Shown piece after piece: positions 33,713-42,264 of a DNA stretch of 59,874 nucleotides (position 1 is its first letter; each line of letters begins with the position of its first letter). A model generated the notes under the pieces. The model had not been told where the DNA came from. It did not search any database and worked only from the letters and a program-made list of their open reading frames with translations. The DNA is from Planctomycetota bacterium (GTDB lineage: Bacteria; Planctomycetota; Phycisphaerae; Sedimentisphaerales; Anaerobacaceae). The translations under genes were made by a program, and so were the position numbers. The stretch is taken from NCBI GenBank assembly GCA_030605475.1, contig JAUWIG010000057.1:1-59874 (forward strand), in the 5' to 3' direction.

Positions 33713-33966
33713 GTATTTGGGTCGTTGAATCGACCTGTCTTTTAAGGTGTTTTTTTCAGCAAAGACGCTCAGAAAATCTCAGGAAAACTTTTTTTCCTGA
33801 TTCATAGTCGCCGTATCGTATATTCACACTATGAAAAAATGTTAGATGGGGTTCACTTATTCGTCAAGAGAGGCCCGAATGTAAATGGTGTAGGGCAAAC
33901 CATACTAAATCGAGGCCTTGGTGTTGAGGATTTTATGAAATCAAGTGCTTTCTGAAAGGGGCTGTT

Positions 33967-34212
33967 ATGAAGAAGATACTATTGTTAGGTGTTATGCTTG
34001 CCGTGGTTAGCTTGTGCGGTTCGTCCGCACTGGCATTGTCTCCATTCGAACCGCCAGCGGCGCCCGCCGACCGTAGATTGGCCCTTTCAAAGCGGCTAAA
34101 CAGCGTTTTGTCACCCTTGTCCTGGCACATCGAGTATATTATACGCGAGATACACAAAACTGTCGAAAATTCATTTTCAACCCGGATTTCACAAATAAAG
34201 CTGGGTAAATAG
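33967..34212 (+). CDS. Small chimeric ORF: signal peptide joined to a reversed rarA fragment
   Basis: An 81-codon frame. Codons 1-23 encode a good signal peptide (MKKILLLGVMLAVVSLCGSS then ALA), and GAAAGGGG lies before the ATG. Everything after about codon 26 (PFEPPAAPADRRLALSKRLN onward) is the antisense strand of a duplicated rarA 5' end. It may be a truncated third porin paralogue whose body was lost when the duplicate arrived, or a new small secreted protein. No family is recognised. Confidence 0.4.
   Translation: MKKILLLGVMLAVVSLCGSSALALSPFEPPAAPADRRLALSKRLNSVLSPLSWHIEYIIREIHKTVENSFSTRISQIKLGK
34043..34177 (-). pseudogene. Duplicated 5' end of rarA with intact promoter
   Basis: About 135 bases match 32391-32523 at roughly 85% identity by eye. 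TCGACA, a 17-base spacer and TATAAT are kept (34138-34166), as is the ATG (34128-34130, minus strand) and the codons for KTLFSRFERANLRSA. One extra C in GGCGCCCGCC then shifts the frame, and the rest of rarA is missing. A 66-codon frame could still be translated to 33933. Confidence 0.85.
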
Positions 34213-34242
34213 AGGTTATCCGGAAACATCAGCTAAATCCGC

Positions 34243-34271
34243 TTGACATATCCGCGTTACTGCCTTATAAA
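34243..34271 (+). promoter_or_regulatory. Promoter of the trpB-like gene
   Basis: TTGACA (34243-34248), a 17-base spacer and TATAAA (34266-34271) precede the trpB2 ATG by 45 bases, with AAGGAG close to the start. Confidence 0.7.
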
Positions 34272-34316
34272 GGCGATTTTGCATATAAATCTTTGTAAAA
34301 ATTTAAGGAGAACAAA

Positions 34317-35687
34317 ATGGATAAGAGAACAAAATTTACCCTTGATGAAAATGAAATACCCACTCACTGGTACAATATTCTGGCAGATTTGCCAGAGCCA
34401 CTGCCACCGGTTCTGCACCCGGGCACGGGAAAACCGATAGGTCCAGATGATTTAGCCCCCCTATTTCCTATGGAATTAATCAAACAGGAGATGAGCACCG
34501 AGCGCTGGATTGAAATCCCCGAGGAGGTTCGAGACATTTACCGATTATGGAGGCCAACCACCCTATTCCGGGCGCATAGATTGGAGAAAGCCCTGGATAC
34601 GCCGGCTAAGATTTTCTACAAGTATGAGGGGACAAGCCCTCCAGGAAGCCACAAGCCTAATACTGCTGTAGCTCAGGCCTATTATAATAAAATGGAGGGC
34701 ATCAATCGCATCACTACTGAGACCGGAGCCGGACAGTGGGGAAGTGCCCTGTCATTCGGCGGCGCTTGCTTTGACCTTGAGATTAAGGTCTATATGGTCG
34801 CCATCAGCTATCACCAAAAACCCTATCGTCGCGTAATGATGGAGACCTGGGGAGCCAAGTGCGTACCCAGCCCCAGTACCGATACCAAGGCAGGACAGGC
34901 CATGCTGGCAAAAGACCCTGATTGTCCCGGCAGCCTGGGCCTTGCTATCAGTGAGGCAGTAGAGGATGCCGTCTCTCGTGATGATACCCATTATTCCTTA
35001 GGCAGTGTGCTTAACCATGTCCTGTTGCATCAAACCGTCAATGGGCTGGAGGCAAAAAAGCTAATGGAGAAGATAGATTCCTACCCCGACATTATAGTGG
35101 GCTGTATTGGCGGCGGCTCAAACTTCGCCGGGCTGTTTTTGCCCTTCGTCAAGGATAAAATTGACGGGACAAAGCCGGAACTGCGCATCATCAATGTAGA
35201 GCCGGCAAGCTGTCCTACCGTGACCAGGGGGCCATATGCCTATGACTTTGGCGACGAAGCCGGGCTTACTCCATTGATTAAGATGTATACCCTGGGGCAT
35301 GGCTTTATTCCACCACCGGTCCATGCCGGCGGGCTGCGTTATCATGGGATGGCACCCATCATATGCCATCTGCATAAATTAGGACTTGTCGAAGCCATAG
35401 CTGAGCATCAGATTGCTACCTTCAAGGCGGGGGTAACCTTTGCCCGCACCGAGGGCATTATCAGCGCCCCCGAGACAAACCATTGTATTAAGGTGGCCAT
35501 TGATGAAGCCATTAAGTGCAAAGAATCCGGCGAAGCAAAAACGATACTCATAGCCCACAGTGGACATGGACATGTTGATATGGCAGCTTATGACGCATAC
35601 TTTAGTGATAAACTTAAGGATTACGAATATCCTAAGGAGAAGATAAAGGAGGCACTGGCTGAGCTGCCCAAAGTATCCCCTGAATAA
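34317..35687 (+). CDS. trpB: TrpB2-type tryptophan synthase beta chain-like PLP enzyme
   Basis: A 456-residue PLP enzyme of the TrpB2 group, which joins indole and serine (or phosphoserine in some) and is not always paired with TrpA. The PLP lysine lies in [52 protein letters not shown] and ETNHCIKVA are typical. The N-terminal extension beginning [16 protein letters not shown] is the mark of TrpB2 as against the shorter TrpB1. No other trp gene is nearby and it has its own promoter, so it may salvage indole. AAGGAG lies eight bases before the ATG. Confidence 0.94.
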   Translation: MDKRTKFTLDENEIPTHWYNILADLPEPLPPVLHPGTGKPIGPDDLAPLFPMELIKQEMSTERWIEIPEEVRDIYRLWRPTTLFRAHRLEKALDTPAKIFYKYEGTSPPGSHKPNTAVAQAYYNKMEGINRITTETGAGQWGSALSFGGACFDLEIKVYMVAISYHQKPYRRVMMETWGAKCVPSPSTDTKAGQAMLAKDPDCPGSLGLAISEAVEDAVSRDDTHYSLGSVLNHVLLHQTVNGLEAKKLMEKIDSYPDIIVGCIGGGSNFAGLFLPFVKDKIDGTKPELRIINVEPASCPTVTRGPYAYDFGDEAGLTPLIKMYTLGHGFIPPPVHAGGLRYHGMAPIICHLHKLGLVEAIAEHQIATFKAGVTFARTEGIISAPETNHCIKVAIDEAIKCKESGEAKTILIAHSGHGHVDMAAYDAYFSDKLKDYEYPKEKIKEALAELPKVSPE

Positions 35688-35696
35688 AGTAAGGAG

Positions 35697-35718
35697 ACAA
35701 AGAAAAGGTTTTCTTTGT
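35697..35718. terminator. AT-rich stem-loop after the trpB-like gene
   Basis: Perfect arms ACAAAGAAAA and TTTTCTTTGT around GG, ten bases after the stop. It is GC-poor, so a weak terminator at best. Confidence 0.4.
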
Positions 35719-35800
35719 AAGCCGGTTTGTAAGCGCTTTTAACGCCGTTTTAGCTGTTTTTGGAGCTTTTTCTGCACAACCAGTCCCTAAAAAAATCACT

Positions 35801-35850
35801 AAAAAAAAACTTTTTTTATTTGCTTTGCACTTATATGCCGATAAACTTCT
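35801..35850 (+). promoter_or_regulatory. Conserved upstream box of porin gene 2
   Basis: The A-run, CTTTTTTTATTTG, GCTTTGCAC and TATGCCGATAAACTT match the box at 32588-32634. It probably sets shared control of the two porins, as a promoter or as part of a structured leader. Confidence 0.7.
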
Positions 35851-35946
35851 ACAGACATTTATTAGGATTACGCTGGTTTTGTGTTAGATAAAAGCTTACG
35901 TGGAGCGTTCAAAAAGGTCAGGTAAAGATTTTTTAAGGAGATGAAT

Positions 35947-36768
35947 ATGAAGAAGAAAGGAATTTTGTTAGCTGCCGTAATTTTGTTGAGCACGGTGGGC
36001 CTCGCCCAGGCCGAGGAAGGTAAGCTAAGTGGAACTATCGATATAACATATCTAAGTAAGTATATCTGGCGCGGCTTCGATGTTTACGGAGACAAGAGCG
36101 CAATCCAACCATCTATTGACCTGGATTTGTATGGTACAGGTTTTGGAATCAACCTCATGGGCCACAGGGCCAATTCAGACAAATACGAAAATGGCGAACG
36201 CTGGGACTACACTTTGTATTACTATAACAGCCTCTTTGAAAGCGAAACTTACGCCACGAACTACAGACTTAGTTGGGTCTATTATAACTTTCCGGACAAC
36301 GACAAACGGTCTTTCGACCTGCAGGAAATGAATGCGTTTTTTTCCTGGCCGAACATCTTACCGATAAAAGGCTTAGTTCCCAGCTACGTCATCGTTAAAC
36401 TGTGGCCGTCCTGCAGTGGTTCCCGAGTTGGAAGCAGGTCCGGCACGACTGGAACAGCTTCCGGTTTTGCACACATCTTCATGCTTGACTATGCCTTGAC
36501 CGTACAAACGGAAGGATTACTGCCAGGCATCCCTGAGCAGGTACTGAACCTACACACAGAATTCGTCTATAACGATGGTGTCGGTCCTGGCGGCCAAAAT
36601 GTGGACCAGGATTGGTCAAATGCCGTACTTGGAATCTCAACAAACTTCGACCTCGGAAACAACCTTACCTTCACTCCTGGAATTTATCATCAAATAACAA
36701 TGGATGATTCGGTAAATCCCGATGAGGACGAAACCTGGGTCAGCCTGAGTATGAAGTATAAATTCTAA
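35947..36768 (+). CDS. TorF-like putative porin, paralogue 2
   Basis: A 273-residue beta-barrel candidate with a cleaved signal peptide (MKKKGILLAAVILLSTVGLA then QA). The start at 35947 is preferred to 35941 because TAAGGAG ends six bases before it and the N-terminus then lines up with paralogue 1. The opening TYLSKYIWRGFDVYGDKSAI and the strand-rich body ending SLSMKYKF fit the TIGR02001/TorF-like outer-membrane family. Substrate is unknown. Same orientation as paralogue 1, 2.3 kb away. Confidence 0.8.
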   Translation: MKKKGILLAAVILLSTVGLAQAEEGKLSGTIDITYLSKYIWRGFDVYGDKSAIQPSIDLDLYGTGFGINLMGHRANSDKYENGERWDYTLYYYNSLFESETYATNYRLSWVYYNFPDNDKRSFDLQEMNAFFSWPNILPIKGLVPSYVIVKLWPSCSGSRVGSRSGTTGTASGFAHIFMLDYALTVQTEGLLPGIPEQVLNLHTEFVYNDGVGPGGQNVDQDWSNAVLGISTNFDLGNNLTFTPGIYHQITMDDSVNPDEDETWVSLSMKYKF

Positions 36769-36794
36769 AACGACAGGTAATTTTTAGGTTAGCA

Positions 36795-36824
36795 AAAAAG
36801 GCCGGTCTTAAGACCGGCCTTTTT
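36795..36824 (+). terminator. Rho-independent terminator of porin gene 2
   Basis: Arms AAAAAGGCCGGTCT and AGACCGGCCTTTTT surround TA and are followed by ATTTTA. The A-run and T-run make it work in both directions, which suits the convergent polyprenyl synthase gene. Confidence 0.88.
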
Positions 36825-36871
36825 ATTTTAGCTCATTATTTCATATTGCGTGTATCGCACATAGTGTTGCG

Positions 36872-37888
36872 TTACGCAGGACGAATCCTCACTCTGCCAG
36901 CTACAAACTCGGCTGTCTCAATCAAAGCGTTTTTAGCTTCGTTTTCTTTCAAGTCGGCCAATGATGCAATCGCCTTTGCGATGAACTCCTGGGCTTGGCT
37001 ATGCGCATACTCCAAACTGCCATAGGACCTTAGCATTTCTGCAAGGGCATCTTTACTTTCCCCCGCGGTGTTTAACCTACTCTTGACTATACTTTTTTCA
37101 CTTTCGTCCACCGCTCTTAGCAAATGTATTACAGGCAGGGTCAGCTTGTTCCTATCAACATCACTGCCAACTGTTTTGCCCGTTTTGTTCTCATCGCCGA
37201 TTATATCGAGCAAATCATCGGTAATTTGAAACGCAATGCCGAGATTCAAACCAAAACGGGCAAGCGACTGCACCTGGGTTTCACCTGCCCCGGCTAAAAG
37301 GGCACCAAGTTCGCAGCAGCTACTAAAAAGAGCAGCACTTTTTTCAGTGATTATGTCGATATATTCCGATTCGCTCAACCGCCAATTCTGCCTTTGAGCT
37401 ATCTGTCTCAATTCACCTTCACAGGTCCGAGCAGCGGCAGCGGCAATTATCTCAACGATTTGCGGTTCCAAACCGGCACACATCCTGAAGACGTTGCTCA
37501 ATAAAAAATCGCCCAGCAATATAGCGGATTCGTTGCCCCGTAAGCTATTTATCGTAGGTGCCCCCCGTCGTTTTTGCCCTTCGTCTATTACATCATCGTG
37601 CAACAGCGTGGCATTGTGAATCACCTCAACAATCGCTGCAATACGGATGTGTTTGTCAGTGATATTACCGCAACCGGCACCGGCAAGTAAAACCAGCCCA
37701 GGCCGAAGCATTTTGCCGCCGTGGATACTTACATATCCGAGCAATCGGCTAATAGTTTCACTGGAACCGGCCAATTGCTCATTGACCATCTGTTTTACCC
37801 GGCCTAATTCGTCATCGATAAGCTTAAAGGCGGGGACCCTGCTCTGCGAGAGACCGCTGGATATTTCGGTATGTGCTGGTAATTGCAT
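36872..37888 (-). CDS. Polyprenyl diphosphate synthase
   Basis: A 338-residue trans-isoprenyl diphosphate synthase, elongating allylic diphosphates with IPP for quinones or lipid carriers. First Asp-rich motif LLHDDVIDEGQKRRG and second FQITDDLLDIIGD are complete, with GGKMLRPGLVLLAG before them and KTGKTVGSDVDRNKLTLP after. The length fits octaprenyl/heptaprenyl-type enzymes, but chain length cannot be told. It starts 27 bases after the ilvE stop on the same strand. Confidence 0.92.
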   Translation of the reverse strand: MQLPAHTEISSGLSQSRVPAFKLIDDELGRVKQMVNEQLAGSSETISRLLGYVSIHGGKMLRPGLVLLAGAGCGNITDKHIRIAAIVEVIHNATLLHDDVIDEGQKRRGAPTINSLRGNESAILLGDFLLSNVFRMCAGLEPQIVEIIAAAAARTCEGELRQIAQRQNWRLSESEYIDIITEKSAALFSSCCELGALLAGAGETQVQSLARFGLNLGIAFQITDDLLDIIGDENKTGKTVGSDVDRNKLTLPVIHLLRAVDESEKSIVKSRLNTAGESKDALAEMLRSYGSLEYAHSQAQEFIAKAIASLADLKENEAKNALIETAEFVAGRVRIRPA

Positions 37889-37915
37889 ATTGTACTGCGT
37901 ATTGCATATAACGCT

Positions 37916-38791
37916 TCACTTATCACGCTTTTTCTTTCCGTGGGCATACTCGAAGAATTTGTTTTTTAAGAGTTTTGTAATAGGCCCTGGTCTGCCGTCG
38001 CCGATAACCCTGCTGTCAATCTCGACAATACCAATGACCTCTGCAGCCGTTCCGGTGAGGAAAAATTCATCGCAAACGTATAAATCAAATCTCGTCAGAT
38101 TCTTTTCAACCACCTCAAGTTTTTCTTGCTTAGCCAATTTGATAACTACATTTTGCGTTATCCCTTCCAGCGAACCAGCTTCAGCCGGAGGTGTATAAAC
38201 TATTCCATCTCTTACAATAAAAACGTTGTCGCCGGTCGCTTCAGCAACGTATCCCTCGTGGTTATACATAATCGCTTCAGGCACATCACTGTCCAGCGCT
38301 TCAATTTTGGCCAGGATGTTATTTAGATAATTCATACTCTTGATTTGTGGCGGAACAGCAAGAGGATGATTGCGGACCGTTGTGGCACTGATTACTTTCA
38401 ACCCTTTTTCGTAAAGCTCTTCAGGATAAAGCTGAATGTTGTCGGCTATGATAAATAATCTGCCATCTTCGCAGATGAAGGGATTCAGACCCAAAGTTCC
38501 CACTCCGCGGGTAACGACCAGCCGAATATAGCCGTCAATAACGCCGTTAGCCTCAACAGTCTTTTCAACTGCACTTAGAAGTTCATCTTTGCCCATCGGG
38601 ACATCAAGGCGAATCACCTTGGCCGACTCATAAAGCCGTCTGAGGTGGGCTTGCAACTCAAATACCCTGCCGCCATAAACACGAATACCCTCAAAGACCC
38701 CATCGCCATAAAGCACACCGTGGTCAAAAACAGATATTTTTGCCTCCGCCTCGTCAACAAGTTTGTCATCAAGCCAAATCTTTAATGCCAT
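37916..38791 (-). CDS. ilvE: Branched-chain amino acid aminotransferase
   Basis: A fold-type IV PLP enzyme of about 291 residues. The start at 38791 (MALKIWLDDKLV) has TAGGAGA before it; the longer frame upstream covers GCGTATA micro-repeat DNA. Motifs: VFDHGVLYGDGVFEGIRVYG, PPQIKSMNYLNNIL with the PLP lysine, EATGDNVFIV, SLEGITQNVV and FLTGTAAEVIGI. These match IlvE better than PabC. It completes or begins valine, leucine and isoleucine metabolism and could work with the 2-oxoacid oxidoreductase if that is of the Vor type (inference). Confidence 0.88.
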   Translation of the reverse strand: MALKIWLDDKLVDEAEAKISVFDHGVLYGDGVFEGIRVYGGRVFELQAHLRRLYESAKVIRLDVPMGKDELLSAVEKTVEANGVIDGYIRLVVTRGVGTLGLNPFICEDGRLFIIADNIQLYPEELYEKGLKVISATTVRNHPLAVPPQIKSMNYLNNILAKIEALDSDVPEAIMYNHEGYVAEATGDNVFIVRDGIVYTPPAEAGSLEGITQNVVIKLAKQEKLEVVEKNLTRFDLYVCDEFFLTGTAAEVIGIVEIDSRVIGDGRPGPITKLLKNKFFEYAHGKKKRDK

Positions 38792-38838
38792 AAAGTCTCC
38801 TATTAGCGTGTAGCGTTTAGCGTATACGCTATCCGCTA

Positions 38839-39537
38839 TCATTTATTCGCTATTCTACCATCAGCCAATGTTATTATCCGCCCAGCCCTTTGTGCGATTC
38901 TTTCATCGTGGGTTACCATCACAATCGTTTGGCCGGCTCTATTCAACTTCTCAAAGACATTTAGGATACCATTTCCTGTCGCAGAGTCAAGATTCCCTGT
39001 CGGCTCATCGACCAGAAGCAATCTCGGCTCATTCATCAGAGCCCTGGCGATAGCTGTCCTTTGTCTCTCCCCACCGGACAACTGATATGGCTTATGATTA
39101 GCCCTTTCGCCCAAACCAAGCTGGCAGAGCAACTCTCTGGCTCGCTTTTTCGCCCATCCTCGGCACGCAAACCAACCGATTATGCCCTTGCCCGCCATCG
39201 TCGGCAGGAAAACATTTTCCAATACACTTAATTCGTCTAATAAATGATAAAACTGAAAAACAAATCCCACCATTTTATTGCGGAATCTACTCAGTTGGCC
39301 TGCACTAAGTCGGCTCAAGTCCCGGCCCTCAAACCTCACAACGCCTCTATCCGGAGTATCCAACGTTCCCAATATGTGCAACAGCGTGCTTTTGCCGCTG
39401 CCAGAGGCCCCGACTACTGCCACAAATTCACCCTTTTTCACGGCCAAATCGACGCCCTTGAGGACACTGACCTCCGCCGCACCCATCCGAAAAGATTTAT
39501 AAATCTTTTCGGCACTTAATATAAAACCGTCTCTCAT
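38839..39537 (-). CDS. lolD: LolD-like ABC transporter ATP-binding protein
   Basis: A 232-residue ATPase of the MacB/LolD/FtsE group. Start 39537 (MRDGFILSAEK) overlaps the permease stop as ATGA. Walker A VVGASGSGKSTLLH, Q-loop FVFQFYHLLDELSV, signature LSGGERQRTAIARAL, Walker B LLLVDEPTGNLD and the H-loop VTHDER are all present. It would power release of lipoproteins from the inner membrane with the two adjacent permeases; an MacB-type role cannot be excluded. Confidence 0.92.
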   Translation of the reverse strand: MRDGFILSAEKIYKSFRMGAAEVSVLKGVDLAVKKGEFVAVVGASGSGKSTLLHILGTLDTPDRGVVRFEGRDLSRLSAGQLSRFRNKMVGFVFQFYHLLDELSVLENVFLPTMAGKGIIGWFACRGWAKKRARELLCQLGLGERANHKPYQLSGGERQRTAIARALMNEPRLLLVDEPTGNLDSATGNGILNVFEKLNRAGQTIVMVTHDERIAQRAGRIITLADGRIANK

Positions 39538-40883
39538 AACTGACTCACCTGCAAAGTCTCTACCGGCTTCAAGCTCGCCGCCCGCCTGCTCGGCAAAAAC
39601 GCACCAGCCAAACACGCAACTATTGCCGAGAGGACAATTACCGCCAAAACCCTAAAATCCATCTGGTTTGGAATGTCACCTATAGCATAAATTGTCCTAT
39701 CCCATAGCTGAAATTTAAAATGCTCAAAAAGCCAATTTTCGAGCCGGTTCATTCTGAGCAAAAACAACCAACCGGCAAACAAACCAACGCCAGAACCTAA
39801 AAGGCCCACTAAAAAAGCAAAACCAAAAAATAATTTGATAATATTTGCGTTCGAAACACCGATGCTCTTTAAGATACCTATGTCTTTACTCTTATGGCTG
39901 ATAATCATATAAAAAACGACAAACACAATAAAAACAGTCGTAATCCCCACAAGAGCAAACATTACGGTCATCATCGTTTGCTCCTTTTCCATTGCTGCGA
40001 TGAACGCACGTCTGTAATCTTTCCAGCTCTGCACAGTCACTTTCTCTAACAAGTGTGCCGACTTTTCGCCGCTTTTTTCCTCTGCAAACCCCTGCCACAG
40101 TAGAGTGACTTTTTCACACCCATCCTCGACCTTCACATTCGGCTTGAACTTTATATGGATGGCGTTAGCTCTTTTTACAGGCCCGGCCATACCGCAGAGC
40201 AATTGCGCCTGTTCAAACGGCAGGTAAATCAATGAACTGTCCACACGAGCCAAACCACTTTGCGAATTGTCGCTGTAGTAGAACGTTTTCGTGTTAATCA
40301 TCCCAACCCCGGCTTTTGCCAGAGCACCTTTTGCGGTCAGAGGAAAACAGCTTACAGCAAGAGCTGTTTCGGCAGGGCTGGCTTCATAAGAATACCTGCC
40401 TTTAGCATCGCGTACCAGCCAGAGGTCAATCCCTACCACACAACCGGTAAGATTCGGGTCATAGGCCGGCTCGAATGCCTTCGACACATCGCCCTTGCGG
40501 TGATAAAGCGTCCCGCTAAAACCGGTAGCCATATTATGCTCGACCGGCTTAATACCCATAATCTCAACTCCGATGCTTCGCTCTGTACCAACCGGACTTA
40601 TCAACGCGTAGCTTTTTATCACAGGCGAGACGCCTTCAATAAAGTCGGCCTGCTCCAGTATCTCTACAAAATCCCCATAATACGCAAAACCAACCAGCGA
40701 TTCGGTGCCGACAACACAGTCGCCTACAAAGTTACGATTTTTCCGCTTGAAATCAGTCACCAGACCCGTCATTACTGTCATCACCACAACAACTATAAAG
40801 ACGCAAAGTGCAACGGCCAAAAACGCCAGATAACTTATGCGTTTCCTGAACAAATAACGAAATGACAAAATAATTTTATACAT
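39534..40883 (-). CDS. LolC/LolE-like ABC transporter permease 1
   Basis: A 449-residue FtsX/MacB-type permease: a first helix at about residues 17-40 (LAFLAVALCVFIVVVVMTVM), a large periplasmic domain, and three C-terminal helices at about 302-330, 350-380 and 410-435. FKRKNRNFVGDCVV and ILKSIGVSNANIIKLFFGFA are typical of LolC/E. It lies between the second permease and the ATPase, overlapping the latter. Confidence 0.88.
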   Translation of the reverse strand: MYKIILSFRYLFRKRISYLAFLAVALCVFIVVVVMTVMTGLVTDFKRKNRNFVGDCVVGTESLVGFAYYGDFVEILEQADFIEGVSPVIKSYALISPVGTERSIGVEIMGIKPVEHNMATGFSGTLYHRKGDVSKAFEPAYDPNLTGCVVGIDLWLVRDAKGRYSYEASPAETALAVSCFPLTAKGALAKAGVGMINTKTFYYSDNSQSGLARVDSSLIYLPFEQAQLLCGMAGPVKRANAIHIKFKPNVKVEDGCEKVTLLWQGFAEEKSGEKSAHLLEKVTVQSWKDYRRAFIAAMEKEQTMMTVMFALVGITTVFIVFVVFYMIISHKSKDIGILKSIGVSNANIIKLFFGFAFLVGLLGSGVGLFAGWLFLLRMNRLENWLFEHFKFQLWDRTIYAIGDIPNQMDFRVLAVIVLSAIVACLAGAFLPSRRAASLKPVETLQVSQL

Positions 40884-40895
40884 TTTTAAAACTAT

Positions 40896-42242
40896 TTATT
40901 CATATCTTAAAACATTAACCGGTCTTGTCCCTGCGGCAATAACCGCTGGTATCAACGCTCCGACAGCCGCAGCTATAACCACCGACAATATGATAGGCAA
41001 AGCCGAAGCCCAATCAACCTCATTGGGTATCCTGCTAAACATATACACGCTGCTTTTCCAAAGCTTCAACCCAAAAACTATCCTAATCCATTCCTCAATA
41101 GTATTTATGTTCTTTGTTACAACATAGCCTAGTATTGCACCTATCCCTGAGCCGATTATCCCAACACAAGCACCAAAACCGACAAAGACCAACGCCACCG
41201 CAATGCTTGTTGTCCCGCAACTTTTTATTATTGCAATATCTCTCTGCCGGGTTATCACAATCATATAAAATATGCAGAAAATCAGCAGAACCGCACTGAA
41301 ACTTACAATACCAAATATCACCAATAAAACCCCCATTTGCTTTCGCAGTTCAGCAACATACTGGCTTTGCATCTGTTTAGCTGTGGTGACGGTTGTCTGT
41401 TTTATAAGATACAGGTCCCAACCAAGCTGCTCAGCAGCAAACCATCGCCATATCCCTCGAATCTGTGCCATTGCAACATCCGCCTGTGCGTCAGCTTCGA
41501 GTTTAATTTGAATTTGGTCGGCAATCGGCTCTGCTTCGTTCGGGTATAAAGCTTTTTGCAACTCCTCTATTGGCAAATAAATAAATGTTTTGTCGACATA
41601 ATAGCTTCCTGTGAAAAAGATATCTGCAATTGTAAACTTTAACGCCCTTCTCTTAACTTGTGTTCTTGTACCCCTATGCTCTTGTGCTCTTGATGCTGCC
41701 CCTGTAGTAAGAACTACCTGCTGACCAATTATTTTTTCAATTGCGTCAAAATCATACTCATCTGTCTTTTCATCAGGCTCCGCCACCACGCCGACCCCCA
41801 CAAATCCCCCAAGCTTTTCCGGAAAGCCGGGGATTTCAAAAGATGGTTGCCGGGACGAACTCTTTTGCTTACACAAAAAACGCTTAAAACCGGTTACTTT
41901 CTCTCTTGGTCCAGGCTCAATGCCCCAAATCAACACCGCACGCACGTTACCCTTACCCAAATGTAACAGGCTGGGAGTTGATAGCGTAGCTGTTGCCGTC
42001 TCAACCGCCACGGTTTGCTCCAGGCGTTCGATAAGCAGTCGGTACTTTGCAAATTTAATCGGCGGGGCAAGAACAATATCACCCATAGTCTCAACCGCGC
42101 TTTGCTCGAACGCATTGATAAAACTGTTGAATAAACTGGCAACAACTATCAGCAATGCGACAGACAGAGCAACTGCAGCAATACTCAAGAATACAATTTT
42201 TTTCTTACGCAGGTATCGCAGCCACAGAAATAATTTCAGCAT
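40896..42242 (-). CDS. LolC/LolE-like ABC transporter permease 2 with repeat insertion
   Basis: A 448-residue permease of the same kind: helix at about residues 16-38, periplasmic domain, and helices near 310-335, 350-378 and 412-438; QRDIAIIKSCGTTSIAVALV is the family's coupling region. Within the periplasmic domain, about residues 181-197 (ASRAQEHRGTRTQVKRR) are encoded by the dispersed ACAAGAGCATAAGGG-type repeat and interrupt the usual strand between VVLTTG and FTIADIFFTG. With the first permease it would make a LolCE-like heterodimer. It is followed after 12 bases by the next permease. Confidence 0.88.
   Translation of the reverse strand: MLKLFLWLRYLRKKKIVFLSIAAVALSVALLIVVASLFNSFINAFEQSAVETMGDIVLAPPIKFAKYRLLIERLEQTVAVETATATLSTPSLLHLGKGNVRAVLIWGIEPGPREKVTGFKRFLCKQKSSSRQPSFEIPGFPEKLGGFVGVGVVAEPDEKTDEYDFDAIEKIIGQQVVLTTGAASRAQEHRGTRTQVKRRALKFTIADIFFTGSYYVDKTFIYLPIEELQKALYPNEAEPIADQIQIKLEADAQADVAMAQIRGIWRWFAAEQLGWDLYLIKQTTVTTAKQMQSQYVAELRKQMGVLLVIFGIVSFSAVLLIFCIFYMIVITRQRDIAIIKSCGTTSIAVALVFVGFGACVGIIGSGIGAILGYVVTKNINTIEEWIRIVFGLKLWKSSVYMFSRIPNEVDWASALPIILSVVIAAAVGALIPAVIAAGTRPVNVLRYE
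41651..41700 (-). repeat. ACAAGAGCATAAGGG repeat inside permease 2
   Basis: On the coding strand AGAGCACAAGAGCATAGGGG and TACAAGAACACAAG match the intergenic copy at 6683. The frame is kept on both sides. Confidence 0.8.
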
Positions 42243-42264
42243 CTTTCTGACAAGCCCAATTGGT

